A DNA stretch of 57,912 nt from CAZMNY01 sp964567745 (GCA_964567745.1 CAZMNY010000049.1:1-57912); one strand, 5' to 3'; numbered from the stretch's first letter, positions 43,600 through 52,735 are shown. Notes: a model not told the origin generated them from the sequence alone. Made by a program: numbers and translations.

Positions 43600-45030
43600 T
43601 TGTCGCGACACCTTGTTCTGCTCACCTCAATGTTAATTCTTTTTCCCGCCGTCGTCTCGCAAGCCGATGATGCGGCTCGGCCGAACATCTTGTTCATCTT
43701 CGCCGACGATCAAGCGTTCGACACGATTGGCGCCCATGGCAACAGGGAGATTCAAACGCCGACATTGGACTCGCTCGCCAAACGCGGAGTCACGTTTACG
43801 CGAACATACAACCAGGGCGGCTGGAACGGCGCGATATGTGTCGCAAGTCGCACCATGTTAGTGACCGGCCGTTTTCTTTGGAAAGCCAACGAGACGTATG
43901 CGACGACCGACCGCGATTTTCGAGAGAAGGGGTTGCTCTGGCCTCAGCTGTTGCAGAAGGAAGGGTACGAAACCTACTTTTCTGGGAAATGGCACATTCG
44001 AGCCGACGCGAGCAAAGCGTTCATGACCGCTCGGCATATCCGCCCGGGCATGCCCAATCAAACGCCCGCCGGCTACAACCGGCCGATCGAAGGCAAGGAG
44101 GATCAGTGGAAGCCTTGGGACAAAAAATTTGAAGGATTTTGGAAGGGCGGCGTCCACTGGAGCGAAGTGCTTGCCAATGACGCGGTCGACTATCTGCAGA
44201 CCGCGGCAAAAAGCGATCGGCCCTTCTTCATGTATCTCGCTTTCAACGCGCCTCACGATCCTCGACAATCGCCAAAGCGTTTCGTCGATCGTTACCCGCT
44301 CGAAGACATCGCTGTTCCCGAAAGCTTCCTGCCGCTACACCCCTTCGACATCGGCAGCAATAAGGTTCGTGATGAAAAGCTCGCGCCGTTCCCACGCACC
44401 GAGTACTCGGTCAAAGTGAATCGGCAGGAGTACTACGCGATCATCACCCACATGGACGAGCAGATTGCGCGGATCCTCAAGACGCTTGAAGAAACCGGAC
44501 AAGCGGACAACACGTACATCTTCTTCTCCGCAGATCATGGGTTGTCGGTCGGGCGACACGGTTTGATCGGAAAACAGAACATGTACGATCACAGTGTTCG
44601 GATTCCTTTCATGGTCGTTGGACCGAACGTGCCGGCCGGAAAACGCATCGACTCGCCGATCTACATCCAAGATGTCATGCCGACCACGCTGGAACTCGCC
44701 GGCGCGGCCAAGCCGAAACACGTTGACTTTCAAAACTTGTTGCCGCTAATCCGCGGAGAAACGACCGACTCATATCCGTCGATCTACGGCGCCTATTTGG
44801 CCGACGCGCAGCGCATGGTCACGCACGACGGCCATAAACTTATCCTCTACCCGCGCATCAAGAAATCGCTGCTGTTCGACTTGCGAAACGACCCGCTCGA
44901 AATGAAGGACTTGTCCGAGCAGAAGTCGATGCAGGCGAAAGCCAAGTTGCTTTTCGCCAAGCTCGAAGCATTGCAAAAGGAAACCGGCGACAAGCTCGAT
45001 TTGACCGAGTCATTTCCAGAACTGCAGTAG
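43600..45030 (+). CDS. secreted formylglycine-type sulfatase
   Basis: The protein has 476 residues from a TTG at 43600, chosen because GGAGG lies 8 nt upstream and the product MSRHLVLLTSMLILFPAVVS is then a signal peptide. ADDQAFDTIGAHG supplies the first metal ligands (DD, 36-37). CVASR (80-84) holds Cys80 for formylglycine; the C-x-A-S-R variant is accepted by some maturation systems. FSGKWHIR, FFSADHGLSVGRHGLIGKQN and DLRNDPLEMKDL are family segments. It is a different subfamily from the sulfatase at 3872. Substrate unknown. Confidence 0.92.
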   Translation: MSRHLVLLTSMLILFPAVVSQADDAARPNILFIFADDQAFDTIGAHGNREIQTPTLDSLAKRGVTFTRTYNQGGWNGAICVASRTMLVTGRFLWKANETYATTDRDFREKGLLWPQLLQKEGYETYFSGKWHIRADASKAFMTARHIRPGMPNQTPAGYNRPIEGKEDQWKPWDKKFEGFWKGGVHWSEVLANDAVDYLQTAAKSDRPFFMYLAFNAPHDPRQSPKRFVDRYPLEDIAVPESFLPLHPFDIGSNKVRDEKLAPFPRTEYSVKVNRQEYYAIITHMDEQIARILKTLEETGQADNTYIFFSADHGLSVGRHGLIGKQNMYDHSVRIPFMVVGPNVPAGKRIDSPIYIQDVMPTTLELAGAAKPKHVDFQNLLPLIRGETTDSYPSIYGAYLADAQRMVTHDGHKLILYPRIKKSLLFDLRNDPLEMKDLSEQKSMQAKAKLLFAKLEALQKETGDKLDLTESFPELQ

Positions 45031-45101
45031 CTCGTATTTTGCCCTTGGCGAGGCCATCGAGGCTCCGGCGAGTCGTGGCCGCCAAGGCCTAACGACCTTG
45101 G

Positions 45102-46121
45102 TCAGACTATTTCGCGCTGAGCGGTCGGGCCGTGAACCATTCGGTGGATGGCGAGAACGGCCAAGAATGAAATCACGATGACGCCAGCGAGCGTCCAGTC
45201 GCCCGCCGAGTTCCATTCGGGTAGGTAGGCTTGAAAATCCTTGTGCCGAAACTTCTCGATCTCGGGCGTCATATCAAGTTGGTAGGGCCAAATCTTCGGC
45301 AGGGCGCCAAAGATAAAACCGCACAACACCGACATCGTTTCAACTCGGCACCGAGCCAGTAACCAGCGAAGGAAACGGCTGAAGGCGAGTAGACTAATCA
45401 GGCAGCCGGACGCGAATACGAACACCGTCAGCAGCGATTCCCCTGCGCCCTCTCCGGTTCGCAACGCGTGGGGCAAATTCTTGAGGACATCTGTTAGGTG
45501 CTCGTACACGCCAAGCACTAGCAGCAACATGGCGCCGCTGATGCCTGGCAGCACCATGGCGCAAATGGCGACCGATCCGCAGAAGAACAGATAAAGCGAA
45601 CTCGGTTCCGAAGCGGCGCCGCTATTAAGCGTTGTCAGCCACCAAGCCAACACGGCTCCGGCCACACCCAAGATGGCAAGTATCGGCAGCTGTTTCACTC
45701 CCTGAAACGAGATCATTCTGGCCACAAGAATCCCGCTGGCCAAGATCATGCCAAAGAAGGCAGCCATCGTGATCGAGCGACTGAACTGGCTCGTCAACAA
45801 CTCGTTCATCACGACGGTCATCATCCCCACGCCAACCACAACGCCGATTCCCAAGCCGACAAGAAATCGCAAGTCGCAACGTTCGGCCGCTTCACGCCAT
45901 TTCCGGTTCCAGGCCAGCCGCAACATCGTCGAGTCGATGTGGCTGATGGCGGTCACCCAGCGCGAGTAGATGCCGAGGATCAACGCGACTGTGCCGCCAG
46001 AGATTCCGGGCACGACGTCAGCTGCACCCATGCAGACGCCGCGAACCACCATCAGGATGTCGCGTCCTATGGATTGCTCGGCGGCAGCGGTTTGGCCGTT
46101 TTCTGATTTTCCCTGAGACAT
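45102..46121 (-). CDS. DUF368-family membrane protein, probable polyprenyl-phosphate transporter (PopT type)
   Basis: The protein has 339 residues and about nine helices. Two repeats carry the signature motif: VVRGVCMGAADVVPGISGGT and ICAMVLPGISGAMLLLVLGV. DUF368 proteins were recently shown to return undecaprenyl phosphate across the cytoplasmic membrane for reuse in wall and surface-polymer synthesis. The assignment here rests on these motifs. The start at 46121 is preferred; the frame is open to 46295 without export features. It is divergent from ispE, which makes the precursor of such lipids. Confidence 0.86.
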   Translation of the reverse strand: MSQGKSENGQTAAAEQSIGRDILMVVRGVCMGAADVVPGISGGTVALILGIYSRWVTAISHIDSTMLRLAWNRKWREAAERCDLRFLVGLGIGVVVGVGMMTVVMNELLTSQFSRSITMAAFFGMILASGILVARMISFQGVKQLPILAILGVAGAVLAWWLTTLNSGAASEPSSLYLFFCGSVAICAMVLPGISGAMLLLVLGVYEHLTDVLKNLPHALRTGEGAGESLLTVFVFASGCLISLLAFSRFLRWLLARCRVETMSVLCGFIFGALPKIWPYQLDMTPEIEKFRHKDFQAYLPEWNSAGDWTLAGVIVISFLAVLAIHRMVHGPTAQREIV

Positions 46122-46412
46122 CGCGAGTTGCTCGGTGTTTTGAATCTTGGAAGCCGTCTGTTGATGCGACACTAGCGAATGTAGTGATCGAATGGGCGCC
46201 TTGCCGATGGTGATTGTGCAATCCGCCGGTCGTTGTTGGAAACATAGCTTGGGAGGCAGAGTATCGGAACAACTCAGTTCGACCAATGGCGACATTTTAA
46301 TACGAAGACGTCAACTGGCATATTGCCGAGGCGTCTCGAGCGGCGGCGATTCATGTTGACCGTTACAAGCGCCTCAGTACAATTCCCGTTGGTGTGGAAG
46401 GGACAACGCCCA

Positions 46413-47381
46413 TTGATATTGAATACCACCACCGATGATTCCATCGTTCGTGTACTGGCGCCGGCCAAGCTGAATCTGTTCTTGGAAGTTGTTGGGAAAC
46501 GGGCGGACGGTTTTCACGACATTGAGACGCTGATAACAGCGATCGATGTTTTTGACATTCTCGAATTCGAGCCGAACAACTCGGGCGAAATCGAACTATC
46601 TTGCCGGTGGTCTCCTGGTTGGCGTGCGCGTTCGCGTGCTCCGAATCGTGACGATGATTCGGAGCAAGTTTGGAGTCGTCTTCCGAGTTCTCGCGACAAC
46701 TTGGTAACCAAAGCGCTCCAACGCCTTCGAGACGAATCGGGGACAGCCTATGGCGCCGCGATTCGGCTTCACAAGAGTATTCCCTCCGAAGCTGGTCTTG
46801 GCGGCGCTTCATCCGATGCCGCCGCGGCAATGTCAGCGGCGAACCATGCATGGCAACTCGGCTGGTCCAAGGCCAGGTTGGCTCAACTAGCCAGCGAACT
46901 GGGCAGCGACTTGCCATTCTTTTTTGAATCGGGCGCGGCGGTGTGCACAGGGCGAGGCGAGAACACTCGGCCGATTCGCATGCGCCGGCTCCACTTTGTG
47001 CTCGTCAAGCCTCCAACTGGGCTTTCCACGGCGGCGGTGTATCGAGCGTGCCGTCCTGGTGATCCCGTGCGGAGCGTTGGTGATTTGGCCCAAGCAATCG
47101 CAAACGAATCGACTCCGCGGATCGCCGATTTGCTCTTCAACCGACTCGAGGCACCTTCGGCCGGTCTGACGCCTTGGATCGAACGCGCTCGAGAGGCGTT
47201 GAGTGCGAGTGGAAGCTTGGCGTCGAGGATGACCGGCAGCGGCACATGTTGTTTCGGCGTTTACCGCAGCGCGCGGCATGCCAAGCGTGCTGCGGCTTGG
47301 CTGCGTCAAAGGAAAGTGGGCGGAGTTTGCGCGGCGACTTCTTGTGGCTGGCATGCGAACCAATTTGAAGGAGTAGCGTGA
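46413..47381 (+). CDS. ispE: 4-diphosphocytidyl-2-C-methyl-D-erythritol kinase
   Basis: The protein has about 322 residues from a TTG at 46413, which has GGAAGGGA 9 nt upstream; ATG 46353 is an alternative. It phosphorylates CDP-methylerythritol in the MEP pathway. LAPAKLNLFLEVVGKRADGF is the N-terminal signature. The GHMP ATP loop is IPSEAGLGGASSDAAAAMSA, and GSDLPFFFESGAAVCTGRGE follows. SRMTGSGTCCFGVY is the third motif. An unusual insert (RWSPGWRARSRAPNRDDDSE) is seen near 60-80. It is directly followed by spoVG (TGATG overlap), an order also known around ispE in Bacillus. Confidence 0.93.
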   Translation: MILNTTTDDSIVRVLAPAKLNLFLEVVGKRADGFHDIETLITAIDVFDILEFEPNNSGEIELSCRWSPGWRARSRAPNRDDDSEQVWSRLPSSRDNLVTKALQRLRDESGTAYGAAIRLHKSIPSEAGLGGASSDAAAAMSAANHAWQLGWSKARLAQLASELGSDLPFFFESGAAVCTGRGENTRPIRMRRLHFVLVKPPTGLSTAAVYRACRPGDPVRSVGDLAQAIANESTPRIADLLFNRLEAPSAGLTPWIERAREALSASGSLASRMTGSGTCCFGVYRSARHAKRAAAWLRQRKVGGVCAATSCGWHANQFEGVA

Positions 47382-48019
47382 TGGAGATTACTGAGGTTCG
47401 CGTCAAGTTGATGGACGATTCCGATGATCGATTGCAGGCGTTTTGCTCAATCACGTTCGACGATTGTTTTGTCGTTCGCGATCTCAAAATCATTGAGGGG
47501 TCAAATGGGTATTTCGTCGCCATGCCCAGCCGAAAACTGACCGCGCACTGCGGTCGGTGCGGTGCCAAAAACCATCTCCGTAGCTCGTATTGCAACCATT
47601 GCGGCGTTAAGAGCCGGGAAGATCGTCAGTCGCGTGATCAAGATGGTCGCTCGAAACTCTACGCCGATATCGCTCATCCGATCAACTCGAAGTGTCGCGA
47701 GATGATACAAGATCGAGTCATCGCCGAGTTTGAAGCTGAGTTAAAACTGGCAAAACAGCCCGGCTACCTGTCTCGCTACGACGATTCGTACGGCGAACCC
47801 GATACCGACGATGTCGAGCCGACTCGAGTCGAACAGCCCAACCAAAGCGAACATTCACACATTGAGCCAGCCGAGAAAGGACCTCGAGCGCCACACACTC
47901 CCCCGGCCAGCAAGGCGGAATCCGATTCAACTCGGCGCACCCGAACTCAGCGGCCCGATCGACCGCAAAAGGAAAATCCGAACAGCCCCGACGCATTCGG
48001 CGATGGCGTTTTTGAATAG
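47381..48019 (+). CDS. spoVG: SpoVG-family RNA-binding protein with zinc-ribbon insert
   Basis: The protein has 212 residues and a GGAG site upstream. Residues 1-52 are SpoVG (MEITEVRVKLMDDSDDRLQA, RDLKIIEGSNGYFVAMPSRK). The domain is then interrupted by 40 residues holding a zinc ribbon with C57-x2-C60 and C71-x2-C74. It resumes at ADIAHPINSKCREMIQDRVI. From about 125 a Pro/Glu/Asp-rich tail of unknown role follows. SpoVG binds RNA or DNA and controls development and surface genes in Firmicutes. The insertion point is the loop before the DIAHPIN motif. Confidence 0.9.
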   Translation: MEITEVRVKLMDDSDDRLQAFCSITFDDCFVVRDLKIIEGSNGYFVAMPSRKLTAHCGRCGAKNHLRSSYCNHCGVKSREDRQSRDQDGRSKLYADIAHPINSKCREMIQDRVIAEFEAELKLAKQPGYLSRYDDSYGEPDTDDVEPTRVEQPNQSEHSHIEPAEKGPRAPHTPPASKAESDSTRRTRTQRPDRPQKENPNSPDAFGDGVFE

Positions 48020-48184
48020 CATCGGGCGAGCCAACAACGTCGTTTCTGTCTGATGTCGAGCGATCGCCAGGCACGCATCAGCTCCCGGAACGAGATTTTC
48101 GTCTAACCCGTCCGTTCGGACACGCGGTCCATGTATCCCCGCATAACGTGTCTGAGACGCTTGGATTCGCGCTGGCGTCGGGCG

Positions 48185-48213
48185 TTGAACGTTCGTTGTT
48201 CGACGTGTTAGAC
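48185..48213 (+). promoter_or_regulatory. possible sigma-70-type promoter of ffh
   Basis: TTGAAC (48185-48190) and TTAGAC (48208-48213) are spaced by 17 bp and lie 71 bp before the ffh ATG. The match to consensus is moderate. The 264-bp spacer holds no other feature. Confidence 0.35.
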
Positions 48214-48283
48214 TGCTCGCTTTCCTCTGCTGAGCCAATCCGAAAGTCAGTGCCTCAGGGCGTTTTTTACGGGTATATTTCGT

Positions 48284-49753
48284 ATGTTTGAAAGTCTGCA
48301 GACCGGTCTTCAGTCAGCCCTTAAGTCGCTTCAGGGCAAAGGGAAACTGACCGAAGCCAACATGCGCGATGCGTTGAAGTTGGTCGAACAGTCGCTTATC
48401 GAGGCGGATGTCAGCTACGACGTTGTCCGTCAATTCATCGATAGCGTGCTCGAGCAGTCATTGGGTGAGCGAGTGTTGTTGTCGCTCGACCCGACTCAGC
48501 TTGTCTATAAGATCGTCTACGATGAACTCGTCCAGCTGCTTGGGCCGGTCGATCCGTCGCTGCATCTCAGCCAGGACGTCAACATCATCATGCTCTGTGG
48601 TCTGCAGGGCTCGGGAAAGACGACGACCTGCGGCAAGTTGAGTAAGATGCTCCTGGAAAATGGCGTGACGCCTCTGCTAGTCGCGGCCGACCTGCAGCGA
48701 CCTGCCGCTATTGAGCAATTACATGTCTTGGGCGAGCAGCTGGGCGTTCCGGTTTATTCCGAGGAGGGTGCGCAGGATCCGGTCGCGGTTTGCCGCGCGG
48801 CCGTTCAGAAGGCTCGCGAGGAAAAACGAAAAGTCGTCGTTCTTGACACCGCAGGCCGGTTAGCGATCGACGAAGCGCTGATGGCGCAGCTGCAAGAGAT
48901 CGACCGAAAAGTCCAGCCGCACCAAGTCTATCTCGTCGTTGACGGCATGACTGGCCAGGACGCTGTTAACAGCGCCAAGGCCTTCAATGACGCCTTGGAG
49001 CTCAACGGCGTCATCATGACCAAACTCGATGGCGACGCCCGGGGCGGGGCTCTGCTTTCGGTTAAGCGAGTCACTGGCGTCCCGATCAAGTTCATCGGAA
49101 CAGGCGAACACCTGGATGCCTTGGAGCCGTTTGAGCCGGAAGGGATGGCGGGGCGGATTCTCGGACAGGGCGACATCGCCGCTTTGGCTCGCGAGGCGAG
49201 TCGGATCGTGACCGAGGAGGAGCGGGAGCAGTTTGAGAAGAAGATGGCCGAAGGCGAGGTGACCCTCGACGATTTCCGCGGCCAGATGATCAAATTCGCC
49301 CAGCCTGGCTTGATGCAGAAAATGCTCTCGCTGATGCCGGGGATGGGCGAGCTAAACGCGATGATGCAGAACGAGGATACGGCGGGCGGCGTGAAGCGAA
49401 TGGTGGGAATCATCGATTCGATGACGGCGAGCGAGCGACGAGCACCGAAGTCGATCGACCCCAGCCGCCGCAATCGAATCGCTCAAGGGGCCGGCGTTCA
49501 GGCCACGGAAGTCAATCAGCTGGTCAAGCAGTTTGAAATGATGAAGCCCATGATGCAAGGCATGGCTGGGCAAGGAGTTATGGATCGCATGAAGGCGGTC
49601 CGCGAGATGCAGAACAGCGGCATGCTGGACCCGGGCGGACGCGGTCCGAGGATTAAGAAGGGGACGGGCAAGCGGTTGACGCCGAAAGAAAGAGCCAAGG
49701 CCAAGAAGGCTCGCGAGAAAGAGCTCCGCAAAAAGAAAAGAGGCAAACGTTAG
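48284..49753 (+). CDS. ffh: signal recognition particle protein Ffh (SRP54)
   Basis: The protein has 489 residues and guides nascent membrane proteins to the translocase. The N domain starts MFESLQTGLQSALKSLQGKG. The GTPase has GLQGSGKTTTCGKLSK (from about 106), LDTAGRLAIDEALM, and TKLDGDARGGALLSV with the GGALLS box. The M domain has LMPGMGELNAMM and many Met residues. The last 30 residues are strongly basic (KERAKAKKAREKELRKKKRG). No 4.5S RNA gene is seen nearby. Confidence 0.97.
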   Translation: MFESLQTGLQSALKSLQGKGKLTEANMRDALKLVEQSLIEADVSYDVVRQFIDSVLEQSLGERVLLSLDPTQLVYKIVYDELVQLLGPVDPSLHLSQDVNIIMLCGLQGSGKTTTCGKLSKMLLENGVTPLLVAADLQRPAAIEQLHVLGEQLGVPVYSEEGAQDPVAVCRAAVQKAREEKRKVVVLDTAGRLAIDEALMAQLQEIDRKVQPHQVYLVVDGMTGQDAVNSAKAFNDALELNGVIMTKLDGDARGGALLSVKRVTGVPIKFIGTGEHLDALEPFEPEGMAGRILGQGDIAALAREASRIVTEEEREQFEKKMAEGEVTLDDFRGQMIKFAQPGLMQKMLSLMPGMGELNAMMQNEDTAGGVKRMVGIIDSMTASERRAPKSIDPSRRNRIAQGAGVQATEVNQLVKQFEMMKPMMQGMAGQGVMDRMKAVREMQNSGMLDPGGRGPRIKKGTGKRLTPKERAKAKKAREKELRKKKRGKR

Positions 49754-49914
49754 TCGATAGCCGATTACGGCTCGACGGCGAGCCCAAAAGAGTTAACAAT
49801 ACGTGGTTTACCAAGCGGCGAGTGCTCGAGCCAATTGCGAAAAACCAACAACACCAATAACGTTTTGCGCTTATTGCAGCGGCTGGACGGCCCTGCGGTC
49901 CCAGGAGAATCATA

Positions 49915-50433
49915 GTGGCGGTTCGAATTCGAATGAAACGTATGGGGCGAACTCATCGCCCCTTCTATCGCATTTGTGCGGTGGACGGTCGGGCGGCTCG
50001 CGATGGACGTGTTATCGAAGAGCTGGGGCATTACGATCCCATGCTTTCTGAGACGGACGCGCGAACCGTGCTGAAGAACGATCGAGTTGCCTATTGGCTC
50101 GGAGTTGGTGCTCAGCCCAGCGAGAACGTCGCGGTCTTGATTAAGAAGTACGGCGAGAACGGTACCCATGTCGCTGCTCAACAGGCAGCGCTGGAACGAA
50201 TTCAAGCCAACAAGCCGACGGCCCCGCCGCCGGTGGCTGTTCCCCAGCCCGAACCCGAAACGCCGGCGGAAGCGCCAGCCGAGGAAGCGGCAGCAGAAGC
50301 CTCGACCGAAACGTCGGGCGAAGAGGCGGCCCCGGCAGAAGCAGCTGCAACGGAAGAGGCTGCAACGGAAGAGGCTGCTACGGAAGACAAAGGCGAAGCG
50401 GCCGAGAAGAGCAAAGAGGAAGGTAGCGAGTAA
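49915..50433 (+). CDS. rpsP: ribosomal protein bS16 with long acidic Ala/Glu tail
   Basis: The protein has 172 residues from a GTG preceded by AGGAGA. The first 80 residues are a normal S16 (MAVRIRMKRMGRTHRPFYRI, DGRVIEELGHYDPML, WLGVGAQPSENVAVLIKKYG). About 80 extra residues follow, mostly Ala, Glu, Pro and Thr (EAAAEASTETSGEEAAPAEA, then TEEAATEEAATED). The tail should be disordered and acidic on the small-subunit surface. It is 5 nt upstream of trmD; rimM, often between the two, is absent. Confidence 0.95.
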   Translation: MAVRIRMKRMGRTHRPFYRICAVDGRAARDGRVIEELGHYDPMLSETDARTVLKNDRVAYWLGVGAQPSENVAVLIKKYGENGTHVAAQQAALERIQANKPTAPPPVAVPQPEPETPAEAPAEEAAAEASTETSGEEAAPAEAAATEEAATEEAATEDKGEAAEKSKEEGSE

Positions 50434-50438
50434 TCGCG

Positions 50439-51176
50439 ATGCGTTTCGATGTGCTGACCCTGTTTCCTGAGATTTTCACAGGTTACCTGGGCCAGAGCTT
50501 GCTCAGCAAAGCCATCGAGCGGAATTTGGTTGAGGTCGGACTTCACAATTTTCGCGATTGGTGTCGAGACAAACATCATCAAGTCGACGATCGCCCGTTT
50601 GGGGGCGGCCCCGGAATGGTGATTAAAGTTGAACCCGTTGTGGAATGTGTTGAGGAAGTCAGGCGACAAAGAAACGGACCGGGCAAACTGATCCTGCTTT
50701 CCCCGCAAGGGCGCCGGCTGGATCAACCGCTGGCAGAGCAACTGGTTGAACAGCGGGCTGAGTTTGATTCGCGGTTGATTTTGATATGCGGGCGATACGA
50801 AGGGTTCGACCAACGCGTTGTCGATGTCCTTCAGCCGGAAGAAATCTCCGTTGGCGATTATGTGCTCAACGGAGGCGAAGTGGCGGCGATGGTCCTCATT
50901 GACACCATCATTCGACTTGTCGATGGCGTTTTGGGCGATGAGGAAAGTAATCGAGACGATTCGTTTTCCAGCGGAAACCGAATCCTCGAATTTGCACAAT
51001 ACACAAGGCCGCGTGAGTTTCGAGGCCATCAAGTTCCCGAGGTCTTGCTGAGCGGCGACCATCAAGCGATTGCAGCTTGGCGACACGAACAGACGATTGA
51101 ACGAACGCGGACGCGGCGATCTGATTTGCTAGGTCGCGGCGACGTCGAACAAAACAAAGAAGGCGAAGGGCAATGA
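50439..51176 (+). CDS. trmD: tRNA (guanine-37-N1) methyltransferase
   Basis: The protein has 245 residues and methylates G37 of tRNAs that read CNN codons, preventing frameshifts. MRFDVLTLFPEIFTGYLGQS, DDRPFGGGPGMVIKVEP, LLSPQGRRLDQPLAEQL, ICGRYEGFDQRV and SVGDYVLNGGEVAAMVLIDT are the knot-fold SAM site. The C-terminal HQTIERTRTRRSDLLGR-like end (RHEQTIERTRTRRSDLLG) is normal. Its stop overlaps the start of rplS (ATGA). Confidence 0.97.
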   Translation: MRFDVLTLFPEIFTGYLGQSLLSKAIERNLVEVGLHNFRDWCRDKHHQVDDRPFGGGPGMVIKVEPVVECVEEVRRQRNGPGKLILLSPQGRRLDQPLAEQLVEQRAEFDSRLILICGRYEGFDQRVVDVLQPEEISVGDYVLNGGEVAAMVLIDTIIRLVDGVLGDEESNRDDSFSSGNRILEFAQYTRPREFRGHQVPEVLLSGDHQAIAAWRHEQTIERTRTRRSDLLGRGDVEQNKEGEGQ

Positions 51177-51529
51177 GCCAGGACATTCTGAACAAAGTCG
51201 AAGCCTCGTCGATGAAGGAAGACATGCCGCAGTTTGACATCGGCGACACCGTCGACGTCCACACGCGGATTCTCGAAGGCGAAAAAGAACGCACCCAAGT
51301 CTTTTCGGGGACCGTGATCGCCCGAGCTGGCGGCGGCGTTCGCGAGACGTTTACGGTTCGCCGAATCGTGGCGGGCGAAGGCGTTGAGCGAAAATTCCCA
51401 ATCCACTCGCCTCGCGTTGAAAAAGTTGTGGTGAAGCGATCGAGCGTCGTCCGCCGCGCGAAACTTTATTTCCTTCGCGACCGGGTCGGCAAGGCTGTGC
51501 GGCTCAAAGAACGACGCCGCAATCCTTAA
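51173..51529 (+). CDS. rplS: ribosomal protein bL19
   Basis: The protein has 118 residues and helps join the two ribosomal subunits. MPQFDIGDTVDVHTRILEGE, FSGTVIARAGGGVRETFTVR and ERKFPIHSPRVEKVVVKRSS followed by RRAKLYFLRDRVGKAVRLKE are conserved. It starts 4 nt inside trmD. Confidence 0.97.
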   Translation: MSQDILNKVEASSMKEDMPQFDIGDTVDVHTRILEGEKERTQVFSGTVIARAGGGVRETFTVRRIVAGEGVERKFPIHSPRVEKVVVKRSSVVRRAKLYFLRDRVGKAVRLKERRRNP

Positions 51530-51721
51530 GAGCGGCGAGATTCGTTTCTGCCAGCCGTCCCTGAGTGCACGACCAAATCGCACAGCCGACGGCGCGCCCG
51601 GACGATGCGTTTGCCCTCTGGGCCAAGAATTACCATCGAGCGGCAGCGCGATACTTAGTCTTCGATACTGATCGCACTACGACGAGCTCCCCAGCGTCGG
51701 CATGGCTGGGAGAGCCGTTTC

Positions 51722-52261
51722 ATGACTCAACGCTTCACGAGTCGCTTGATTTCTTTTGGCGGCAAACTCGCCACCGTAGCCCGGAACATCTGTGAGCGGG
51801 CGATCGCTTTCCGACTTGAGCCGTCACGCTTGAGCGTCTCTCTGACGCGATTGGCCTATTCGCTAACAGGTCCGCCATTCTGTCGTGCTCGACCAGGCGA
51901 GCCGCTGGGAGCTCGAGGCGAACGCGTCGCGGCCAAGTTCCTTCGTCGCCGAGGAATGACCGTCGTCGGAAAGGGTGTCCGCGACAGCTTGGGCGAGCTC
52001 GACATCGTCGCGATCGATCGGCGTACGGTGGTCTACATCGAGGTGAAGACTCGCCGTAGCGATGTCGACGAGCGTCCAGCCGACGCGGTTGACCGCGACA
52101 AACGATTCCGAATATGTCGAGCCGCCGCGGCATTCGCCAAACGGAATCACGTCGAGCTCTGTCGGACTCGATTCGACATCGTCGAAGTTGTCTGGCCCGA
52201 CGACAAATTGCCACCTCGGATCAACCACATTGAATCGGCCTTCGAATCCGAGCTCGACTAG
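51722..52261 (+). CDS. YraN (UPF0102) endonuclease-fold protein
   Basis: The protein has 179 residues; GGGAGAG lies 8 nt upstream. The conserved domain starts at about 62: GARGERVAAKFLRRRGMTVV, DSLGELDIVAIDRRTVVYIE and VKTRRSDVDERPADAVDRDK. The E-L-D-I-V ... V-E-V-K pattern is the PD-(D/E)xK Holliday-junction-resolvase fold. Function is unknown. The first 60 residues are an Arg/Ser-rich extension. It follows rplS, as in many genomes, but the RNase HII gene often found between them is absent. Confidence 0.86.
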   Translation: MTQRFTSRLISFGGKLATVARNICERAIAFRLEPSRLSVSLTRLAYSLTGPPFCRARPGEPLGARGERVAAKFLRRRGMTVVGKGVRDSLGELDIVAIDRRTVVYIEVKTRRSDVDERPADAVDRDKRFRICRAAAAFAKRNHVELCRTRFDIVEVVWPDDKLPPRINHIESAFESELD

Positions 52262-52331
52262 AAAGGCGAAAGCTGTCTCGCTGACGAACCATCGCACCGA
52301 CGATTCATGTTGGTGCTTCGCACTGCTCGCT

Positions 52332-52735
52332 TCACGCGGCGGCTTCGGTGTTCGACTTGTTGTAGAGCAACCAGTACGCGGCCGGGATAACGACCAAGGT
52401 GAACAAGGTGGACGTCAGAATGCCAAAGATGACCGCCCACGCGAGACCCGAGAAAACGGGGTCGAGGGTGATCACCCAGTTGGCCAGCAGAGTCGTTCCC
52501 GCAGTTAACATAATTGGCGGTGTTCGGACGGCAACCGATCGCAGGATCGACTCGTGCAAGTCGTGCCCTTCCGCTTGAGCCAGATGAATAAAGTCGACTC
52601 GACTGTGAACTGCTTGTCTTGCTGTTCGAATTCGCCAACGCGCATGGAGACGTTGTTTAGTTGGAGAGCTCGAGCGACTTGCAGGGGCGACGTTTTGTGG
52701 GCCGCAAGCAATTGGCCAGGAAACTCCTTTGGTCG
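52332..52735 (-). pseudogene. remnant of an RND efflux pump permease
   Basis: In one minus-strand frame the C-terminal part of an AcrB-like permease is clear: VDFIHLAQAEGHDLHESILR, then SVAVRTPPIMLTAGTTLLAN, SGLAWAVIFGILTSTLFTLV and VIPAAYWLLY to the stop at 52332. Just upstream (52735-52595) another frame holds QVARALQLNNVSMRVGEFEQ and QDKQFTVES, which fit an interior periplasmic part of the same family. The two frames meet at GTCGAGTCGAC near 52590. More than 800 residues are missing. So an RND gene was reduced by deletion; no intact start exists. Confidence 0.8.

Noticed and set aside
48020..48283. 4.5S RNA gene next to ffh
   Set aside because: No GGAAGCAGCC-type loop or long hairpin was found in this spacer.
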